Below, one piece after another: positions 1-8,645 of a DNA stretch of 51,906 nt (its first letter is position 1; each line of letters starts with the position of its first letter). This stretch comes from Flavobacteria bacterium BBFL7. Lineage in GTDB: Bacteria; Bacteroidota; Bacteroidia; Flavobacteriales; Flavobacteriaceae. A program made the position numbers and the translations under genes. Where the stretch lies: contig CH672374.1 of NCBI GenBank assembly GCA_000153385.1, forward strand, positions 828,993 to 880,898, given 5' to 3'. Under the pieces are notes generated by a model. That model worked only from the letters and a program-made list of their open reading frames with translations. It had not been told where the DNA came from and did no database searches.

Positions 1-47
1 TAACTCACCTGAAAAGAAAATGGAATTCTTATCCACCTCTTCTTCAT
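1..47 (-). CDS. Start of a further downstream gene, cut by the window edge
   Basis: An ATG overlaps the TGA stop of the preceding leftward gene as ATGA, and the frame stays open to the window edge (about 15 codons, beginning MKKRWIRIPFSF). The four-base overlap is the usual sign of translational coupling, so this is probably the next gene of the same operon. The product is too short to identify. It may be a chance open frame, although the exact stop/start overlap argues for a real start. Confidence 0.45.
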   Translation of the reverse strand, partial: MKKRWIRIPFSFQVS

Positions 48-1006
48 CCCACATGTTGTTTCATGGCGTTTAAAACATCTGCAGTGTTTTGTTCGTCTTC
101 TATTATATAACTCCTATCTTCAATGATACCATCTGATACATCTGTCTCGTTGTTGGAATCTTTAGTATCATTTGCAGATTCAGACACGATAATCACCATA
201 GGTTGTTTAACCTTATTCTCACGTGGCAATTGACTTTCTTGTAATGCTCGTGCTTTCTTTAAAGAATCTTTTCTTCGTTTAGTTTGTAAGGCAACTTCTT
301 GTGCCCTCAACCTTTCTAACTCTAGTTTTTGCTCTTTAACCTTTTTTAAAGAATCTTTACGTTTATTGTAATCTTTATTAACAGCATCTGACATTGTGGT
401 ATAACCACCTGTAGACTGATTGAGTCTAGCACGTCTAGAGTTTTTACGTGCTTTATGCGCGGCTTGTTTTTGAGTATCGGCAACATCATCATATTCTACC
501 GTGATATCTTCTTTTTCAAAGATATCTTTAATACGCTGTTTATATTGCTTCAGTTTTTCTACTCGAGCGTTATAAATCTTTAATTCTTTAGCCTCTTGAA
601 CTGGATCACGATATAATATAGAAGGTCCATCTTCATCACATGAACCGGCATAACTAACAATCTTAGTCACGTTATTAATCACAATACACAAATCGTCTAT
701 TTCAGATTTACCTTTAATAACAAATTTTGTAGAACGTTGAGTTTTCTCTTGAAAAGCAATTCCCAACACCATCACCTTACCATTACGAGATTGATATGAA
801 ATAAGTTGGGCGTCGATTTCAAAAGACTCTTTTAAAGTATCAAAAAACAAGAAAAGATCCTCTTTGCTACTATCACTATCTAATTTAAAAATCGTTTGAC
901 TCGAATCGTCAATGTTTTCAATAGAAACAGAACTTGCTTGCATATAATTACTTAATAACAAGACAACTGAAAGTAGGACTACTAATAACCTAGAATGCAT
1001 TTTCAC
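44..1006 (-). CDS. Secreted coiled-coil protein of unknown function (short paralogue)
   Basis: About 320 residues. A hydrophobic N-terminal segment (about residues 5-20) is a likely signal peptide. A globular domain follows (about 30-130) and contains the strand-like stretches ETDAQLISYQ-type and KVMVLGIAFQ-type seen in its neighbour. Residues about 140-260 are charged and helical, rich in Lys/Arg/Glu, with two copies of a KRxDSLKK-type segment. The N-terminal domain is recognisably related to that of the larger gene just upstream, so the two look like a tandem duplication. It resembles the short domain attached to some Flavobacterial M56-type peptidases, but this is a weak memory-based likeness. 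The frame can begin at GTG (1006) or at ATG six bases later, and the ATG is as plausible. Function unknown; probably periplasmic or envelope-attached. Confidence 0.75.
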   Translation of the reverse strand: MKMHSRLLVVLLSVVLLLSNYMQASSVSIENIDDSSQTIFKLDSDSSKEDLFLFFDTLKESFEIDAQLISYQSRNGKVMVLGIAFQEKTQRSTKFVIKGKSEIDDLCIVINNVTKIVSYAGSCDEDGPSILYRDPVQEAKELKIYNARVEKLKQYKQRIKDIFEKEDITVEYDDVADTQKQAAHKARKNSRRARLNQSTGGYTTMSDAVNKDYNKRKDSLKKVKEQKLELERLRAQEVALQTKRRKDSLKKARALQESQLPRENKVKQPMVIIVSESANDTKDSNNETDVSDGIIEDRSYIIEDEQNTADVLNAMKQHVG

Positions 1007-1123
1007 TTATATTTATTGGGGTTGTAAAAATACATACTCATTTAATTATATGATTATTAGAACTAAACTGGCAAGCGTAAATTCTATTAAATACATAAGA
1101 TATAAGGTAAACGGCATCTATTT

Positions 1124-2998
1124 TTACATTTCACTGACCTTTACTCGATTATTGCGCTCGTCAATTTCAATTAAAATAAGCAAAACAGAGTCTAACATAT
1201 TGAAAACAAATGATTCATCATCTATTCTAAAGACCATTTGATTCACATTTCCATTATCTGAATATTCTAATTCCAGTAATTCAGTGTCAAATTGATATTG
1301 GGCAATTTGTTGTAGGACATTTTTGATTTCGCTCGTAGAATAATTAGTCTCTATTTTAAAACTGTGCGTCACTTTGAACTCTTGTCCGTTGAGCTCATCA
1401 CTATTGATTCCAGCTCCTACTACTTTACCTTCTTCATCAATAAGTTGACCTTCTAAATTTTTAATGATAAGAAGGTTTTCAGTAAACTCATAAGTTGCCT
1501 CTATTTTATTGACAATCACTTTCCCACTTTGTGGAGCATCAATAAGCTCATCTTCAATCGTTAGTATTTTATTTCCAAAAGCATCATAAATAAATGTGCG
1601 GCCCATGTAAACTTTAAAACTACACTGTTCTGCATTAAATATAAGATAACCTTGTTCTATGATTCGATCTTCAAGAGCGACATAATCTAGCTCGTTTGCA
1701 TTAAGCATTAACTGTTTGCGAGAGTCAGATTGATCGAGTTCTTCCAGATAACGTTCTCGCTCATCAATCAATTGTTGTTCTTCTTTTAATCTTGCTGCTC
1801 TTCTCTTTTCCTCTTCAATTAATCGTTCCCTTTCTAATTGGGCATTAAGTTCATCTTGTAGAGCCTGACGCTCCATTGCTAATTTTTCAAGCTCTAATTC
1901 CCTTTCTAATTTTCTTAATTCTAGAGCTTCTTTTTCTTTTTTTACACGAGCGTTTTCTGCTTTTACTTGTTCTAATCGTTCAGCTTCTAATCTTTTACGA
2001 ACTCTTATCACCTCTCGCGCACGTTCTTTTTCTTCCTCTTTTAAACGTTGTGCTTCTTGCCTATCTAACTCTTCTTGAAGACGTCGTTGTTCTTGTCGCA
2101 TTTGTGCAGCAAGTCGTTCCTTTTCAAGCAAGGCTAATTGATGGCGTTCTTCTTGAGCTAGAGAATCTAGTCTAGCTGTTTCTAACGCTATTTGCTTTTT
2201 TTCTTCTTCTAATTTTGCAATACGAGCAGCTTCTTCTTTTTGTCTTCTAGCCAGCTGTCGATCACTTACCTCTTTCAGTTGTTGTTCTCTTTTTAAAGCT
2301 CTTTCTGCAATTAACTGTTCGTTCTTTAATTTATTCTCTTGTTGTTGGGCTTCTAATTTCTGTTTCCTGGCAAGTACATCAATTCTACGCTGCTCTTGTT
2401 GTTGTTTAACTCTTAGTCTAGCAGCTTCTATTTCTTTTTCAGCTTTTGCTTTACGTGCTGCAATTACCTCTTGAGCAGTCTGTCTGGAACTCACCTTTTC
2501 CTTTTCTTGTTTTTGAACCTTTTGCTCTTCTACGTCAGTAGAGTCTACCAATGCGCTATCATAAACTTGATTATATTGAGAGGCTTTTACTGGAGTTACT
2601 GCTTTAACAGCTTGTTCACAAGGCGCAAACTCAATTATACTATTTAAAGCAGGATTAAGAGTTAAACATATTTGATCGATACCATCTTTATTTTGTAGAT
2701 GTAATGGGAATGCGGTTCCATTTTGATCTGTCAATGTTAGTTCTAATAACACTATTATTCCACCATGACGTTTATATCCGTTCAACTTTGCTTTAACACC
2801 ATGGTTTAAAAAAAGCTCTTTAAAAAGATCAAAAATTTCTGTTCTTGTCGAACTTTTATCTATGCTGAAGGTAGCAATTTCTGTACTGGAGTGGATAGTA
2901 CGTACTATGTGTGCCGGTGTTTCCGCTTTCGCGAAAGCGTAAAACCCAACAAATAACACGATTACTAACAACTTCCATTTCCCTACAAATGAAGTCAT
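1124..2998 (-). CDS. Secreted protein with long charged coiled coil (large paralogue)
   Basis: 624 residues. The N-terminus is a signal peptide whose end, AFAKA (residues 21-25) followed by E, is a textbook signal peptidase I site (AKA) and is encoded by the genome-repeated palindrome. Residues about 30-110 match the N-terminal domain of the neighbouring 320-residue protein. Residues about 165-450 form an almost uninterrupted Glu/Lys/Arg/Gln-rich coiled coil. The C-terminal 170 residues are globular; the last about 80 (SFKIETNYSTSEIKNVL onward) look like a diverged second copy of the N-terminal domain. A spacer-rod with related domains at both ends suggests an envelope-spanning or scaffold protein, but I do not recognise a characterised family. 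It is the upstream gene of the leftward pair. Confidence 0.75.
   Translation of the reverse strand: MTSFVGKWKLLVIVLFVGFYAFAKAETPAHIVRTIHSSTEIATFSIDKSSTRTEIFDLFKELFLNHGVKAKLNGYKRHGGIIVLLELTLTDQNGTAFPLHLQNKDGIDQICLTLNPALNSIIEFAPCEQAVKAVTPVKASQYNQVYDSALVDSTDVEEQKVQKQEKEKVSSRQTAQEVIAARKAKAEKEIEAARLRVKQQQEQRRIDVLARKQKLEAQQQENKLKNEQLIAERALKREQQLKEVSDRQLARRQKEEAARIAKLEEEKKQIALETARLDSLAQEERHQLALLEKERLAAQMRQEQRRLQEELDRQEAQRLKEEEKERAREVIRVRKRLEAERLEQVKAENARVKKEKEALELRKLERELELEKLAMERQALQDELNAQLERERLIEEEKRRAARLKEEQQLIDERERYLEELDQSDSRKQLMLNANELDYVALEDRIIEQGYLIFNAEQCSFKVYMGRTFIYDAFGNKILTIEDELIDAPQSGKVIVNKIEATYEFTENLLIIKNLEGQLIDEEGKVVGAGINSDELNGQEFKVTHSFKIETNYSTSEIKNVLQQIAQYQFDTELLELEYSDNGNVNQMVFRIDDESFVFNMLDSVLLILIEIDERNNRVKVSEM
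2924..2939. repeat. Palindrome copy 1 (exact), inside a signal peptide
   Basis: Exact CGCTTTCGCGAAAGCG. In the leftward 624-residue protein it encodes AFAKA, which places Ala-Lys-Ala at the signal-peptide cleavage site. Confidence 0.95.
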
Positions 2999-3109
2999 TG
3001 TCGTTTAATTTATGACTCCTAAAGTAAACAATTAATTAAAAGGATTACCAATACTGTTTTTAAATTAGAAGAATCTACACAAATAGGCGCTAAATGACAT
3101 TAAAATAAT

Positions 3110-3139
3110 ATTGTCATTCCTATAAAGCGATTAACTTTG
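3110..3139 (+). promoter_or_regulatory. Bacteroidetes-type promoter of thrS
   Basis: A -7 box TAACTTTG (3132-3139) fits TAnnTTTG, with ATTG (3110-3113) 18 bases upstream in the -33 position. Transcription would begin about 3146, leaving a very short leader before the thrS ATG at 3160. Confidence 0.65.
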
Positions 3140-3159
3140 CAAGTTCATATTTTGTAGTT

Positions 3160-5106
3160 ATGATTAAAATTACATTGCCAGATGGCAGTATAAAAGAAAT
3201 GGAAAACGGCACCACACCTATGGATGTCGCGATGAGCATATCACAAGGACTTGCTCGCAATGTCATAAGCGCTAGCTTTAACGGGATTAAGGTAGAGACT
3301 AAAACACCACTTACAGAAGATGGTAGTTTAGTTCTCTTTACTTTTAGTAATCCTGAAGGTAAAGAAGCTTTCTGGCACTCAACATCTCACATCATGGCTC
3401 AGGCTATTGAAGAGTTGTTTCCTGGTGTTAGTTTAACAATTGGTCCTGCTATTGATAATGGGTTTTATTATGATATAGATTTTAAGGAACATTCTATATC
3501 AGAAAGTGATATCCCAAAGATAGAAGCGCGAATGCTTGAAATAGCACGTGGCAAACATGAGTTTACCATGCGCAGTGTTTCAAAGGCTGATGCTCTACAG
3601 TTTTATAAAGACCAGAACAATCCATATAAAGTAGAATTAATTGAAAACTTAACAGATGGTGAGATCACTTTCTGTGATCATGATACTTTTACAGATTTAT
3701 GTCGTGGTGGTCATATACCTAACACAGGAATAATTAAAGCAGTAAAAATTATGAGTATCGCTGGTGCATACTGGCGTGGTGATGAAAACAATCCACAACT
3801 TACTCGTATGTACGGTACTTCTTTTCCTAAACAAAAGGATCTTAAAGAATACCTAGAATTGCTAGAAGAGGCAAAAAAGCGTGACCATAGAAAATTAGGT
3901 AAAGAATTACAATTATTTACTTTTTCTCAACGTGTAGGGCAAGGTCTACCATTATGGTTACCTAAAGGAGCTGCATTACGTGAGCGATTAGAAGACTTTT
4001 TAAAGAAGGCACAAAAGAAAGCTGGATATGAAATGGTGGTTAGTCCACACATAGGTTCTAAAGAACTTTATGTTACATCTGGTCATTATGAGAAGTATGG
4101 AGCAGATTCTTTTCAACCTATAAAGACGCCAAGTGATGATGAGGAGTTTTTATTAAAACCTATGAACTGTCCACATCACTGTGAAATTTATAAAAGTTCT
4201 CAATGGTCATACAGAGACTTACCAAAGCGGTTTGCAGAGTTTGGTACCGTTTATCGATATGAACAAAGTGGAGAATTGCATGGACTAACACGTGTTAGAG
4301 GATTTACTCAAGATGATGCGCACATTTTTTGTATGCCAGAACAACTGGATAAAGAATTTAAAGCAGTTATAGATTTAGTACTCTATGTATTTGGCTCTTT
4401 AGGGTTTGAAAACTTTACAGCACAAGTAAGTATCCGTGATCCTAAGAAACCAGAAAAGTACATAGGTGACACTAAAAACTGGGAAATTGCAGAAAACGCG
4501 ATTATTAGTGCGGCAAAAGATAAAGGTCTTGATTATGTAATTGAAGAAGGTGAAGCAGCCTTTTATGGTCCTAAATTAGACTTTATGGTTAAAGATGCCC
4601 TAGGTCGCAGCTGGCAATTAGGAACTATACAAGTTGATTATAATTTACCAGAACGTTTTGACCTATGGTACAAAGGAGCTGATAATGAATCACATAGACC
4701 AGTAATGATCCATAGAGCACCATTTGGTAGTATGGAACGTTTTATAGCCATTTTATTAGAACATACAGGTGGAAACTTCCCATTATGGTTGATGCCAGAG
4801 CAGTGTACTATTCTGTCTCTCAGTGAGAAATATGAAAATTATGCTAAACAAGTGGCAAATTCGCTAGAAAATAACGAAATTCGCACAACGATTGATAATC
4901 GTGCCGAAACCATGGGTAAGAAAATCCGTGAAGCAGAAATGAATAAGTTGCCTTACATGTTGATTGTAGGAGAACAAGAAGAAAAAGACGGCACAATTTC
5001 TGTACGTAAACATGGTGGAGACGATTTAGGAAGCATGAGTGTTGAAACATTCAGCCAACTCATAAAAGATGAAATCGCCTCTACAATAAAAACATTTGAA
5101 GTTTAA
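3160..5106 (+). CDS. thrS: Threonine--tRNA ligase
   Basis: Charges tRNA-Thr with threonine in the cytoplasm. The 648-residue length is normal for the bacterial enzyme. An N-terminal TGS domain occupies about residues 1-62. The editing domain shows HSTSH (73-77) and the DLCRGGH motif (Cys181, His185), which match the E. coli editing residues that clear Ser-tRNA-Thr. The class II core follows, with the zinc ligand Cys337 in MNCPHHCEIY, motif 2 around FGTVYRYEQSGELHGL, and motif 3 in HRAPFGSMERF. The anticodon-binding domain forms the last about 110 residues. It is first in the conserved thrS-infC-rpmI-rplT order, and infC begins 16 bases after its stop. Confidence 0.98.
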   Translation: MIKITLPDGSIKEMENGTTPMDVAMSISQGLARNVISASFNGIKVETKTPLTEDGSLVLFTFSNPEGKEAFWHSTSHIMAQAIEELFPGVSLTIGPAIDNGFYYDIDFKEHSISESDIPKIEARMLEIARGKHEFTMRSVSKADALQFYKDQNNPYKVELIENLTDGEITFCDHDTFTDLCRGGHIPNTGIIKAVKIMSIAGAYWRGDENNPQLTRMYGTSFPKQKDLKEYLELLEEAKKRDHRKLGKELQLFTFSQRVGQGLPLWLPKGAALRERLEDFLKKAQKKAGYEMVVSPHIGSKELYVTSGHYEKYGADSFQPIKTPSDDEEFLLKPMNCPHHCEIYKSSQWSYRDLPKRFAEFGTVYRYEQSGELHGLTRVRGFTQDDAHIFCMPEQLDKEFKAVIDLVLYVFGSLGFENFTAQVSIRDPKKPEKYIGDTKNWEIAENAIISAAKDKGLDYVIEEGEAAFYGPKLDFMVKDALGRSWQLGTIQVDYNLPERFDLWYKGADNESHRPVMIHRAPFGSMERFIAILLEHTGGNFPLWLMPEQCTILSLSEKYENYAKQVANSLENNEIRTTIDNRAETMGKKIREAEMNKLPYMLIVGEQEEKDGTISVRKHGGDDLGSMSVETFSQLIKDEIASTIKTFEV

Positions 5107-5122
5107 TTAAAATTATATAGCC

Positions 5123-5677
5123 ATAGCAATAAGAAGACGCAGAAGCCGCGGACCGGCTCGAATTATCAAAGAAGACAAGCACGCAATTAATGAAAAAATT
5201 CGTGCTAGAAAAGTACGCCTAGTAGGTGAAGGAGTTGAACCTCAAGTTTTAGACACCAGAGATGCGCTTGCAAAAGCACGTGAGATGGAGTTAGACCTTG
5301 TTGAAATTTCGCCTAAAGCAGATCCGCCGGTAGCAAAAATCATGGACTACAAAAAGTTTGTCTATGAGCAAAAGAAACGTGAAAAGGTGATGAAGGCAAA
5401 TGCCTCAAAAGTTGTCATCAAAGAAATCCGTTTTGGACCTAATACAGATGATCACGATTACGAGTTTAAAAGAAAACACGCTGAGAAGTTCCTTAAGGAA
5501 GGAGCTAAATTAAAAGCATATGTATTCTTTAAAGGTCGTTCTATTATCTATAAAGATCAAGGTGAAATTCTATTATTAAGACTTGCTCGTGACCTAGAAG
5601 AACTAGGAAAAGTTGAGCAAATGCCTAAACTAGAAGGAAAACGTATGAATATGTTTCTTGCACCTAAGAAAAAGTAG
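5123..5677 (+). CDS. infC: Translation initiation factor IF-3, predicted AUA start
   Basis: IF-3 binds the 30S subunit, prevents premature 50S joining and checks the start codon. The first in-frame ATG (5285) would remove the conserved N-terminal domain. Translation of the upstream bases gives the expected IF-3 start (IAIRRRR..., then [20 protein letters not shown]), and the frame is open only back to a TAA at 5108. There is no ATG, GTG or TTG between that stop and 5285. The best fit is ATA at 5123, giving MAIRRRR and 184 residues, the usual length; ATA at 5117 or 5129 is possible. Rare start codons in infC are known from E. coli (AUU), where they let IF-3 repress its own synthesis. The N- and C-terminal IF-3 domains are both complete (core [13 protein letters not shown], then the C-terminal basic domain). 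Confidence 0.93.
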   Translation: MAIRRRRSRGPARIIKEDKHAINEKIRARKVRLVGEGVEPQVLDTRDALAKAREMELDLVEISPKADPPVAKIMDYKKFVYEQKKREKVMKANASKVVIKEIRFGPNTDDHDYEFKRKHAEKFLKEGAKLKAYVFFKGRSIIYKDQGEILLLRLARDLEELGKVEQMPKLEGKRMNMFLAPKKK

Positions 5678-5697
5678 GTAAATATCAATAAAAATAC

Positions 5698-5751
5698 TAT
5701 TTTTGCAGTCCTCAAAATGAGGGCTGTTTTATTTAAACAGCTTTCGGGCTG
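5698..5751 (+). promoter_or_regulatory. Possible promoter and hairpin leader before rpmI
   Basis: TATTTTTG (5698-5705) fits the -7 consensus, though I see no good TTTG 19-20 bases upstream. Two small hairpins follow: GCAGTCCTC-AAAA-TGAGGGCTG (about 5705-5726, with a T-rich run after it) and CAGC-TTTCGG-GCTG (5738-5751). They could be a leader controlling rpmI-rplT or a partial terminator after infC. This reading is inferred from sequence only. Confidence 0.45.
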
Positions 5752-5778
5752 AGAATGCGAGAATTAAAAAAGGAAATT

Positions 5779-5976
5779 ATGCCTAAAATGAAAACAAAAT
5801 CTAGTGCTAAGAAGCGTTTCAAGCTTACTGGTACTGGTAAGATCAAAAGAAAACACGCTTTTAAGAGTCACATCCTTACAAAGAAAAGTAAGAAGCGTAA
5901 ACTAGCTTTAACGCACGATGGACTTGTGCACAAAGCAGATGAAGACAATATCAAGTTACAGTTACGTCTTAAATAA
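5779..5976 (+). CDS. rpmI: 50S ribosomal protein L35
   Basis: A small basic protein of the large ribosomal subunit. The start at [18 protein letters not shown] gives 65 residues, the family's normal size. An upstream in-frame ATG at 5755 would add eight residues (MRELKKEI) that no L35 carries, and it lies within the leader. The conserved SAKKRFK and [18 protein letters not shown] segments are present. It sits between infC and rplT in the standard order. Confidence 0.97.
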   Translation: MPKMKTKSSAKKRFKLTGTGKIKRKHAFKSHILTKKSKKRKLALTHDGLVHKADEDNIKLQLRLK

Positions 5977-6079
5977 GACCTCATTGTAAACCTTGATGGT
6001 TTATTAATTAATAAATAACCCAGTAGAAAGGCTTACCAAGAATTCTTTATGAATCGCCTCCTACTAAAAAATTAAAATT

Positions 6080-6424
6080 ATGCCTAGAGCTAAAAATAGA
6101 GTAGCGAGCAGAGCTCGCAGAAAAAGAGTGCTTAAACAAGCAAAAGGTTACTTCGGACGTCGTAAAAACGTATGGACAGTAGCAAAAAACGCAGTAGAGA
6201 AGGCAATGTCTTACTCTTACCGTGATAGAAGAAATAAGAAAAGAACTTTCCGCGCATTATGGATTACACGTATCAACGCTGGTGCACGTATGCATGGAAT
6301 GAGCTACTCACAGTTTATGGGAGCTGTTAAGAAGAATGATATCGAGTTAAATCGTAAAGTTCTTGCTGACTTAGCAATGAATCACCCAGAAGCTTTTGAA
6401 GCTGTTGTAAACAAAGTAAAATAA
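6080..6424 (+). CDS. rplT: 50S ribosomal protein L20
   Basis: Needed for early 50S assembly by binding 23S rRNA; in several bacteria it also represses rpmI-rplT translation. 114 residues, full length. The N-terminus [20 protein letters not shown] and the segment [16 protein letters not shown] are typical. The spacer after rpmI contains a small TAAACC/GGTTTA hairpin (5987-6003) that may belong to a leader, which is unproven. It is the last gene of the cluster, followed directly by a strong terminator. Confidence 0.98.
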   Translation: MPRAKNRVASRARRKRVLKQAKGYFGRRKNVWTVAKNAVEKAMSYSYRDRRNKKRTFRALWITRINAGARMHGMSYSQFMGAVKKNDIELNRKVLADLAMNHPEAFEAVVNKVK

Positions 6425-6450
6425 TTTAGGTTTAACAACCTCTCGCAAAT

Positions 6451-6484
6451 AAAAAATCCCATCAGCAATGATGGGATTTTTTTT
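6451..6484 (+). terminator. Intrinsic terminator after rplT
   Basis: AAAATCCCATCA - GCAA - TGATGGGATTTT stem followed by a long T run. The A run on the other side lets it also serve the leftward gene that ends at 6512. Confidence 0.92.
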
Positions 6485-6511
6485 ATCTTTAAATAATAAC
6501 TATTAATAGTA

Positions 6512-7099
6512 TTACTTGTTCTCAGAAATGGTGTTCAACTCATCGATTTCCTTATTATACTTTTCCTGAGCTTTATGGTAATTACCTTTTTCAATTTCAT
6601 CCTTACGCGCCTTGTGAGCTTCTTCTAAAGTTTCAATATACTCCATTGTCACTTCTTTAAGCTCTTCACGCAAATCTTCATATTGCTCTGTTAATTCTTC
6701 AAGATCTTCCTTAAATTCTTTTTGATCGGTATCTCGTGCAATTAATTCTTTGTATTCCTTTTGAACATCTGCGACATCTTCTCTGATCTCCTCAGTATTT
6801 ACCCATGATGGCATAGTGTCGTCAAGTAACATGATATTTCGACCCATTTTAGAAACCAACATTTTAGTCTGTTCTAGATTTGCACCTTCTAATAAATACA
6901 TATGATTAGATAGCGTATTGAAACTGGTCCAGTTACTAACGCCTACAACACCTTCGTTATCTAGATCATCTGCAATTCCGTTAACATTGGTTTTAGCTCC
7001 TTGATTAATTCCTGGTAAAGGCTCATAAGACTGGGCATTTACTGCATTAATTGATAATAATCCTGCTATAGCTAGTGTGCTTAAAATTCTCTTCTTCAT
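6512..7099 (-). CDS. Secreted helical protein of unknown function
   Basis: 195 residues. The first about 22 residues form a signal peptide ending INAVNA (A-x-A cleavage site). Residues about 30-90 are weakly structured (QSYEPLPGINQGAK onward). Residues about 95-190 are strongly acidic and basic by turns and predicted helical or coiled coil (EEIREDVADVQKEYKELI, LEELTEQYEDLREELKEV). There are no cysteines in the mature part and no recognisable catalytic motif. It is a single gene with an AT-rich 196-base gap upstream and a shared bidirectional terminator downstream. Probably periplasmic; function not recognised. Confidence 0.75.
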   Translation of the reverse strand: MKKRILSTLAIAGLLSINAVNAQSYEPLPGINQGAKTNVNGIADDLDNEGVVGVSNWTSFNTLSNHMYLLEGANLEQTKMLVSKMGRNIMLLDDTMPSWVNTEEIREDVADVQKEYKELIARDTDQKEFKEDLEELTEQYEDLREELKEVTMEYIETLEEAHKARKDEIEKGNYHKAQEKYNKEIDELNTISENK

Positions 7100-7295
7100 T
7101 AGTCTAAATCTTTATATTAGTTATACATTGTTTATAAAACAAAGATAAAAGCCAGACCATATTATATAAAGTCAAGAAAACTAAGATTAATATAAAATAA
7201 AGTACTTTATTAACAAAAAAGCCATCAATATTAACCTATAAATACTTTTTTACTATAATATTCTTAAAATATTAAAAGTTGCGATTTTATTTTAA

Positions 7296-8288
7296 TCAGT
7301 TTAGATGATAGATACCTCCGATATTTAAGTTTATAAAATCTCCAGCACTCAATTGAGAGCTCAAATCCCAATTATTAAAATGATATGTAGCTCCTAAGTC
7401 CACTTTATAGCTATGCTGCGTTTCACTTAGAATACTGAGAACATCGTTTAAGGTTTGTAGAAAAATACCATCATCTCCACTTAATTCATAATCTATCCAG
7501 CTGCGATTATAAGCGACACCAGAACTAAATGTCCAATCGTTATAATCTTTACTACCTATTAATTGAAACAACACAGCATGAGCATCAACTAAAGACCCAT
7601 CAATTACTGCTAGTGGTGATGAATTATCATCTGATCGTAATTCATATGGATTGAACGATAAATTTAAATCAAATAAAGAATAACTGGTTAAAAATGCCAA
7701 CTCAACAGGACGTTCATCCTTGAATAAATATTGTGATAAATTATGTTTTACACCAATTCCATAAATTGCATAATCAGATTTATCAATTTTTATATTAGGT
7801 GAATATCTTAACAGAAGTTCTGTTTCTTGCCACAACCCTACTCCTACTTGTAAGAATGGGTATGCTAGAAATCCCGTATCGATACCTTCAAAAGCCTGAA
7901 ATTCATATAGGTCACCATCAATTGTAAAATCAAAAAAGGTACGTTGCTCACCACCTAATGTAGTAGGTATAGTTGTGGACTCGTCACCTCGTATGGTTAA
8001 ATTCAATAATTCATCATTATTGATATCAAAATTCTGTTTACTCGATGGAAAAACTAATGCATTAGCATGTAATGCAACGGTAATCTTATATTTATCTAAA
8101 GAATTTGCGCTATGATACCAACCAGCACTAGATTGCATCACAGAAGCTTCTGCCGCTGGCTGCACATATCGATCAGAGATTAGAAGCAAATCGGTAAGCA
8201 CATTTCCCAAGTCATTATTTTGGGATTTAGAAAATTCCGCTTTCGCGAAAGCGAAAACACAACAAAGAATAGTAACTTTAAATTTCAT
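7296..8288 (-). CDS. Outer-membrane beta-barrel protein, DUF6588-like
   Basis: 330 residues. The short signal peptide ends AFAKA|E (residues 13-17), again encoded by the repeated palindrome. The mature start (NNDLGNVLTDLLLISDRYVQPAAEA) resembles the beginning of DUF6588-type Flavobacterial proteins, where a helical lead is followed by alternating strands. The rest has repeated aromatic-ended amphipathic strands, and the protein ends in GGIYHLN, so an outer-membrane barrel is likely. The family name is from memory and is moderately certain; function unknown. It is divergent from the YbjQ-family gene 41 bases away. Confidence 0.7.
   Translation of the reverse strand: MKFKVTILCCVFAFAKAEFSKSQNNDLGNVLTDLLLISDRYVQPAAEASVMQSSAGWYHSANSLDKYKITVALHANALVFPSSKQNFDINNDELLNLTIRGDESTTIPTTLGGEQRTFFDFTIDGDLYEFQAFEGIDTGFLAYPFLQVGVGLWQETELLLRYSPNIKIDKSDYAIYGIGVKHNLSQYLFKDERPVELAFLTSYSLFDLNLSFNPYELRSDDNSSPLAVIDGSLVDAHAVLFQLIGSKDYNDWTFSSGVAYNRSWIDYELSGDDGIFLQTLNDVLSILSETQHSYKVDLGATYHFNNWDLSSQLSAGDFINLNIGGIYHLN
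8238..8253. repeat. Palindrome copy 2 (exact), inside a signal peptide
   Basis: Exact CGCTTTCGCGAAAGCG. It encodes AFAKA and so forms the A-K-A cleavage motif of the DUF6588-like protein. Confidence 0.95.
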
Positions 8289-8329
8289 AAGGCTGATAAT
8301 AAGCCCGTGAAAATAAATAAAAACAAATT

Positions 8330-8644
8330 ATGATAGTTTCAACAACTGATTTTATACCTGGAAAAGAAATAGAAGCCATTTTAGGAGTCGCTAGAGGCAG
8401 CACTGTTAGAGCCAGAAATGTAGGAAGTGATATTTTTGCAGGATTGAAAAATCTAGTTGGTGGCGAAATTGATGAATACACGAAACTACAAGCGCATAGT
8501 AGAGATCAGGCCATGCAGCGAATGGTAGATGACGCTAGAAACCTAGGTGCAGATGCAATTATCAACGTACGCCTTACATCTTCAATGGTAATGCAAGGCG
8601 CTAGTGAAATACTAGCTTATGGAACTGCAGTTAAAATAAAATAA
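8330..8644 (+). CDS. YbjQ/UPF0145 family protein
   Basis: 104 residues, the full length of this small pentamer-forming family, often labelled a heavy-metal-binding domain although a metal role is not established. Typical features are the start MIVSTTDFIPG, the central GLKNLVGGEIDEYTKL with following AHSRDQAMQRM, and GADAIINVRL in the last third. It has no signal peptide and so is cytoplasmic. A 42-codon membrane gene begins one base after its stop, which suggests co-translation. Confidence 0.9.
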   Translation: MIVSTTDFIPGKEIEAILGVARGSTVRARNVGSDIFAGLKNLVGGEIDEYTKLQAHSRDQAMQRMVDDARNLGADAIINVRLTSSMVMQGASEILAYGTAVKIK

Positions 8645-8645
8645 C

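Noticed and set aside
1050-1241. Rightward frame between and over the coiled-coil genes
   Set aside because: It runs into the 3' end of the larger gene on the other strand and has no recognisable features.
5285-5287. ATG 5285 as the infC start
   Set aside because: It removes about 54 conserved residues of the IF-3 N-terminal domain.
8278-8481. Leftward open frame opposite the YbjQ-family gene
   Set aside because: It lies wholly antisense to a well-recognised gene and matches no family.
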